Below are positions 5,957 through 8,266 of a DNA stretch of 8,266 nucleotides, piece after piece; positions within the stretch are counted from its first letter, which is position 1; each line of letters opens with the position of its first letter. Source of the DNA: JADLCX01 sp038251595. Its GTDB lineage: Bacteria > Planctomycetota > Phycisphaerae > Phycisphaerales > UBA1924. Under the pieces are notes generated by a model. The model saw nothing but the letters and a program-made list of their open reading frames with translations, made no database searches and was not told where the DNA came from. The position numbers and the translations under genes are program-made. The stretch covers positions 1 to 8,266 of the forward strand of contig JBBSBC010000172.1 in assembly GCA_038251595.1 (NCBI GenBank), written 5' to 3'.

Positions 5957-7585
5957 TCAGATGTACCCCAGCCGCTCCACCCACGGCTTGATGATCGGCA
6001 TCACCGGTTCAAGCTGCGCGGCGTAGTTCTTCCATCTTCCGATGGCGCGCGTGTGTACCGGCTGCGCCACATCCGCATAGCTCGGTGTCACCACATAGCG
6101 CCGGTGCTCGGGCTTATGGAAGTCGAGCACCGCGCTGTTCCACGGCTCACCCACAGACTCAAGCAGACGCGCGGCCTCTTTCCGTGGGTCTCGGGCCAGG
6201 TCTTCATATCTCACCTCAAGGGACTTCAACCCGAGCGAGACCTTGTAACTCTCCCAGACTTCCATGAAGCGTGCGTACAAATGGGCCGTCCCTTCAAGGC
6301 TGAACAGGTGCGGCACGCCGCGTGAGAAGCCCTGCATGTAACAGCTCAGCACCGTGTCACGCGGATCGCGCAGCACCACCACCACCGGGCTCTCCGGAAA
6401 CAGCAGCCGCACAAAGCAGAGATCAATCGTGTTGAGGGGTTGCTTGTCAACCAATCTCTTTCCCGTCAGCCGCTCGCTTCCCAGCGCGTTGTGTGCGAGT
6501 TCCATGTACCACCGCCGCGCCTGGTCGATCTGCTGCGTGCTGAACGTAGCCAGTTCGCCGGGATAGTCACCCTTGGGGCGGAACCGAAGGTACAACCGCT
6601 CACGAACGCGCTGCAGCAGCGGAGCCTCATCGCTCACCACCAGCGCGGGGTGCGAGCCGAGCATCTGTTCAACAAGTGTTGTGCCCGAGCGCGGAAAGCC
6701 CACGACAAAGATCGGTGCATCGCCGCTGAGCGCTCCCTCGGTCGGCTTCGCCCATTGATCGACCTCCTCTTTGCGGATCTTCATGCACGAACGCATCACC
6801 AACTCGTGCATCCGCCCATCGCGCGCCCCCGGGGGCAGCCCGCCAAAGTTGATCGCCTGACCATTCTCGGTGGCCTCAAAGGCCTTGGCGTACGCGCCCG
6901 CTTTATCCAGCACCCGCGCAAGCTCGATCAGGATCACGCCGCGAAGCTGCTGCGGAGCGCTCGACAAAAGATTCTCCAGCCTTGCCTGTGCTTCAACGAC
7001 TTTTCCCTCGGCGAGATCGATCCGTGCCAGCAGGATGTTCGCCTCGGACATGCCCGCCGCGAGTTCGAGCACGCGCGTGAGTTCCGCACGCGCTTCGCTC
7101 AGCAGGCCCAGCCGCTCGCACAGGCGTCCGCGTTCGTAGCGCACACCCGCCACGTTGGCGAACTCCGTGGCCAGCGCACGAATCTCGCGCAAAGCCTCGT
7201 CGGTTCGGCGCGATTCAGCCAGTTGAATCGCCAACCCCAGCCGCGCTTCGCCCGCGGCCATTTGGCCGAACTTTCCGGCCGCGCCGACCGCTTCTCGACA
7301 ACTTGCGATCGCGTCACTCATGCGTGCCCGCGAGTTCAGCATTGTCGCCAAGGCGCGGCGACTGCCGAGCGCGGGCGCGGGTTCGGCACGGACCGCGGCA
7401 CGCACCGCCTCTTCGGCCTGCTCCAACTCGCCAGATTGTTGAAGCGCGGCCCCGAGCATCTGGCCCGCGCGCGCCGCCTCCTGACCTCGCGCCGATTTCA
7501 GCACATGCCTGTAGAGCGCGATGGCCTTGTCAAACTCGCCGGCACGATGATGTTCAACCGCTCTGTCGTACGATGGGCTCTGCAT
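5957..7585 (-). CDS. TPR-repeat sulfotransferase, 542 residues
   Basis: Residues 1 to about 245 are helical, alanine-rich repeats of the tetratricopeptide type, for example YDRAVEHHRAGEFDKAIALY (6-25), then units near 50-66, 128-142 and 160-176. The sulfotransferase domain begins at PIFVVGFPRSGTTLVEQML (291-309), which is the 5'-phosphosulfate loop for the donor PAPS. A second donor motif is VVVVLRDPRDTVLSCYMQGF (401-420), with R406 and S414 as the expected 3'-phosphate ligands. E320 in SDEAP is placed where protein-tyrosine sulfotransferases carry their catalytic glutamate, and the C-terminal block TPSYADVAQPVHTRAIGRWK (500-519) is typical of bacterial TPR-sulfotransferases. The reaction is transfer of sulfate from PAPS to a hydroxyl group; the acceptor is unknown, and the TPR part may select it. 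No signal peptide is visible, so a cytoplasmic location is likely. The start at 7585 has no ribosome site (see the promoter entry). It is followed at 12 bp by a zinc-ribbon gene. Confidence 0.93.
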   Translation of the reverse strand: MQSPSYDRAVEHHRAGEFDKAIALYRHVLKSARGQEAARAGQMLGAALQQSGELEQAEEAVRAAVRAEPAPALGSRRALATMLNSRARMSDAIASCREAVGAAGKFGQMAAGEARLGLAIQLAESRRTDEALREIRALATEFANVAGVRYERGRLCERLGLLSEARAELTRVLELAAGMSEANILLARIDLAEGKVVEAQARLENLLSSAPQQLRGVILIELARVLDKAGAYAKAFEATENGQAINFGGLPPGARDGRMHELVMRSCMKIRKEEVDQWAKPTEGALSGDAPIFVVGFPRSGTTLVEQMLGSHPALVVSDEAPLLQRVRERLYLRFRPKGDYPGELATFSTQQIDQARRWYMELAHNALGSERLTGKRLVDKQPLNTIDLCFVRLLFPESPVVVVLRDPRDTVLSCYMQGFSRGVPHLFSLEGTAHLYARFMEVWESYKVSLGLKSLEVRYEDLARDPRKEAARLLESVGEPWNSAVLDFHKPEHRRYVVTPSYADVAQPVHTRAIGRWKNYAAQLEPVMPIIKPWVERLGYI

Positions 7586-7597
7586 GACCAGAGTCTA
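7583..7597 (-). promoter_or_regulatory. Candidate -10 element abutting the sulfotransferase start codon
   Basis: On the minus strand TAGACT is followed by CTGGTC and then the ATG. TAGACT matches TATAAT at four of six positions, and a transcript starting six or seven bases downstream would begin at the ATG itself. There is no Shine-Dalgarno sequence in the 20 bases before the start. No good -35 hexamer is present, so the promoter call is tentative. Confidence 0.35.
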
Positions 7598-7679
7598 GCC
7601 GCGACCACGGGCGGGCTTTCCGACACCTGGCGTGAGGCTCTCGGCTCGGAAGTTGAGGGACCGCAAAGTGATCGGTCAC

Positions 7680-7712
7680 AAAAAGACAGCCGGGGCCTTT
7701 CGGCCCCGACTG
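7680..7712 (-). terminator. Intrinsic terminator of the PEP-CTERM-like gene
   Basis: On the minus strand an 11-bp stem (CAGT plus CGGGGCC pairing with GGCCCCG plus GCTG, with one G-T pair) closes on a GAAA tetraloop. It is followed by TC and a run of five Ts at 7684-7680. It starts 35 bases after the stop codon of the surface protein gene. Stem strength, a stable GNRA loop and the T-run together make this a clear terminator, and it separates that gene from the sulfotransferase unit. Confidence 0.9.
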
Positions 7713-7747
7713 CGGAAGTACTTATGGGTTTTTGCAGACCTGATCAC

Positions 7748-8266
7748 TCAGGCCCGACGACGACGAGCCGCAACCAGACCGCCGAGACCCAGGAGCGCGA
7801 ACGCGCCGGGGGCGGGGATGGCCGTGAGGTTATCGAAGTATCCTGCGGCGGGATCGCCACCGGTGCTGAAGGGACCAGAGCCGAAGCCTTGGAAGTTGTC
7901 GTGGCCGAACTGCACGAGGTCGAAGATCGAACCCGAAACGGAGATCGGGGTCGTGCCGAGCGGAGTCACACCGTACTGGTATGAAATCGCGGTCGCACCG
8001 ATGCTGACGGTGAGGGTCTGGTAGGCGTTGGCCGACCAGGGCACGAGGGTGTCGTCCAAGGTGCCCGAGATGGGATTCTGAAGAAAGATCGTGCCGCGAT
8101 AGTCGAACTCAACCCGGAACGCAAGGAAGGAACCGGCACCAAGAATGCCAAGCCCGCGCACGAAGTAGTTGCCGCCGCCGTTGTCATCGATACGGGTATC
8201 AACCGTCAAACCGTTGGAGCTCAAGGCCGTAGGAGCCTGGGCGATGCCGAACGTGCCCTGTGACTG
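7748..8266 (-). CDS. PEP-CTERM-like surface protein, 5' end cut by the window edge
   Basis: The frame is open to the edge of the window, so the true start and the expected signal peptide lie outside; 172 C-terminal residues are visible. An internal TTG at 8224 could be mistaken for a start, but the 14 codons upstream continue the same kind of protein (QSQGTFGIAQAPTA). The visible part is rich in beta-strand-forming and small residues and resembles exported beta-sandwich proteins, with strand-like stretches such as FLAFRVEFDYRGTIFL. The last 23 residues (IPAPG, a 13-residue hydrophobic helix, then RRRRA) form a sorting signal of the planctomycete PEP-CTERM type, in which PAP replaces PEP. Such tails are handled by exosortase-like systems; none is seen in this window. 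The mature function is unknown. It has its own terminator 35 bases downstream. Confidence 0.88.
   Translation of the reverse strand, partial: QSQGTFGIAQAPTALSSNGLTVDTRIDDNGGGNYFVRGLGILGAGSFLAFRVEFDYRGTIFLQNPISGTLDDTLVPWSANAYQTLTVSIGATAISYQYGVTPLGTTPISVSGSIFDLVQFGHDNFQGFGSGPFSTGGDPAAGYFDNLTAIPAPGAFALLGLGGLVAARRRRA

Noticed and set aside
7669..7680. Small inverted repeat GTGA-TCGG-TCAC beside the terminator
   Set aside because: Four-base arms are expected by chance, and it lies beyond the T-run of a complete terminator.
6440..7984. Plus-strand open frame of 514 codons opposite the sulfotransferase
   Set aside because: It overlaps the sulfotransferase, the terminator and the PEP-CTERM-like gene on the other strand and has no recognisable domain.

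Overview
The window most likely comes from a GC-rich planctomycete, probably of class Phycisphaerae. This is inferred from a combination of protein signatures. One secreted protein ends in a doubled SVQDLFDFL dockerin-like module. Another ends in a PAPG-helix-RRRR (PEP-CTERM-like) tail. Two small membrane proteins carry C-x2-C-G-Y-N-(L/M)-R-G...C-P-E-C zinc ribbons. There is also a TPR-sulfotransferase fusion and a tandem palindrome built around CACGGGCTGG. No RNA gene, CRISPR array, transposase or phage gene was seen.

Layout. Positions 1-3181 carry two plus-strand genes: a secreted protein of 663 residues (202-2193), and a single-pass membrane protein of 293 residues (2300-3181). The secreted protein appears to have a beta-rich N-terminal region, a barrel-like middle and a C-terminal dockerin-like doublet. 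From 3267 to the right edge everything is on the minus strand. In the direction of transcription the order is: a PEP-CTERM-like surface protein cut off by the window edge (8266-7748), its strong intrinsic terminator (7712-7680), the TPR-sulfotransferase (7585-5957), a zinc-ribbon membrane protein of 161 residues (5944-5459), a second zinc-ribbon membrane protein of 96 residues (5398-5108), two palindromic repeat units (5104-5046), a 180-bp leader region, and a SpoVR-family protein (4862-3267). The plus and minus blocks converge in an 85-bp gap at 3182-3266.

How the genes may work together. The sulfotransferase and the 161-residue zinc-ribbon gene are 12 bp apart and are probably co-transcribed. 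The 96-residue zinc-ribbon gene follows after 60 bp that contain a perfect TTGACA hexamer, so it may be co-transcribed or have its own promoter. SpoVR looks like a separate unit with its own leader and a good ribosome binding site; its usual partners, the PrkA kinase and the DUF444/YeaH protein, are not next to it here. Secreted or surface proteins flank the block, but a link between sulfation and those proteins is only a hypothesis.

Most of this is ordinary planctomycete chromosome. The parts best worth a second look are the unassigned secreted barrel-like protein, the tandem palindromes, the zinc-ribbon pair beside the sulfotransferase, the possible leaderless starts and the solitary SpoVR.
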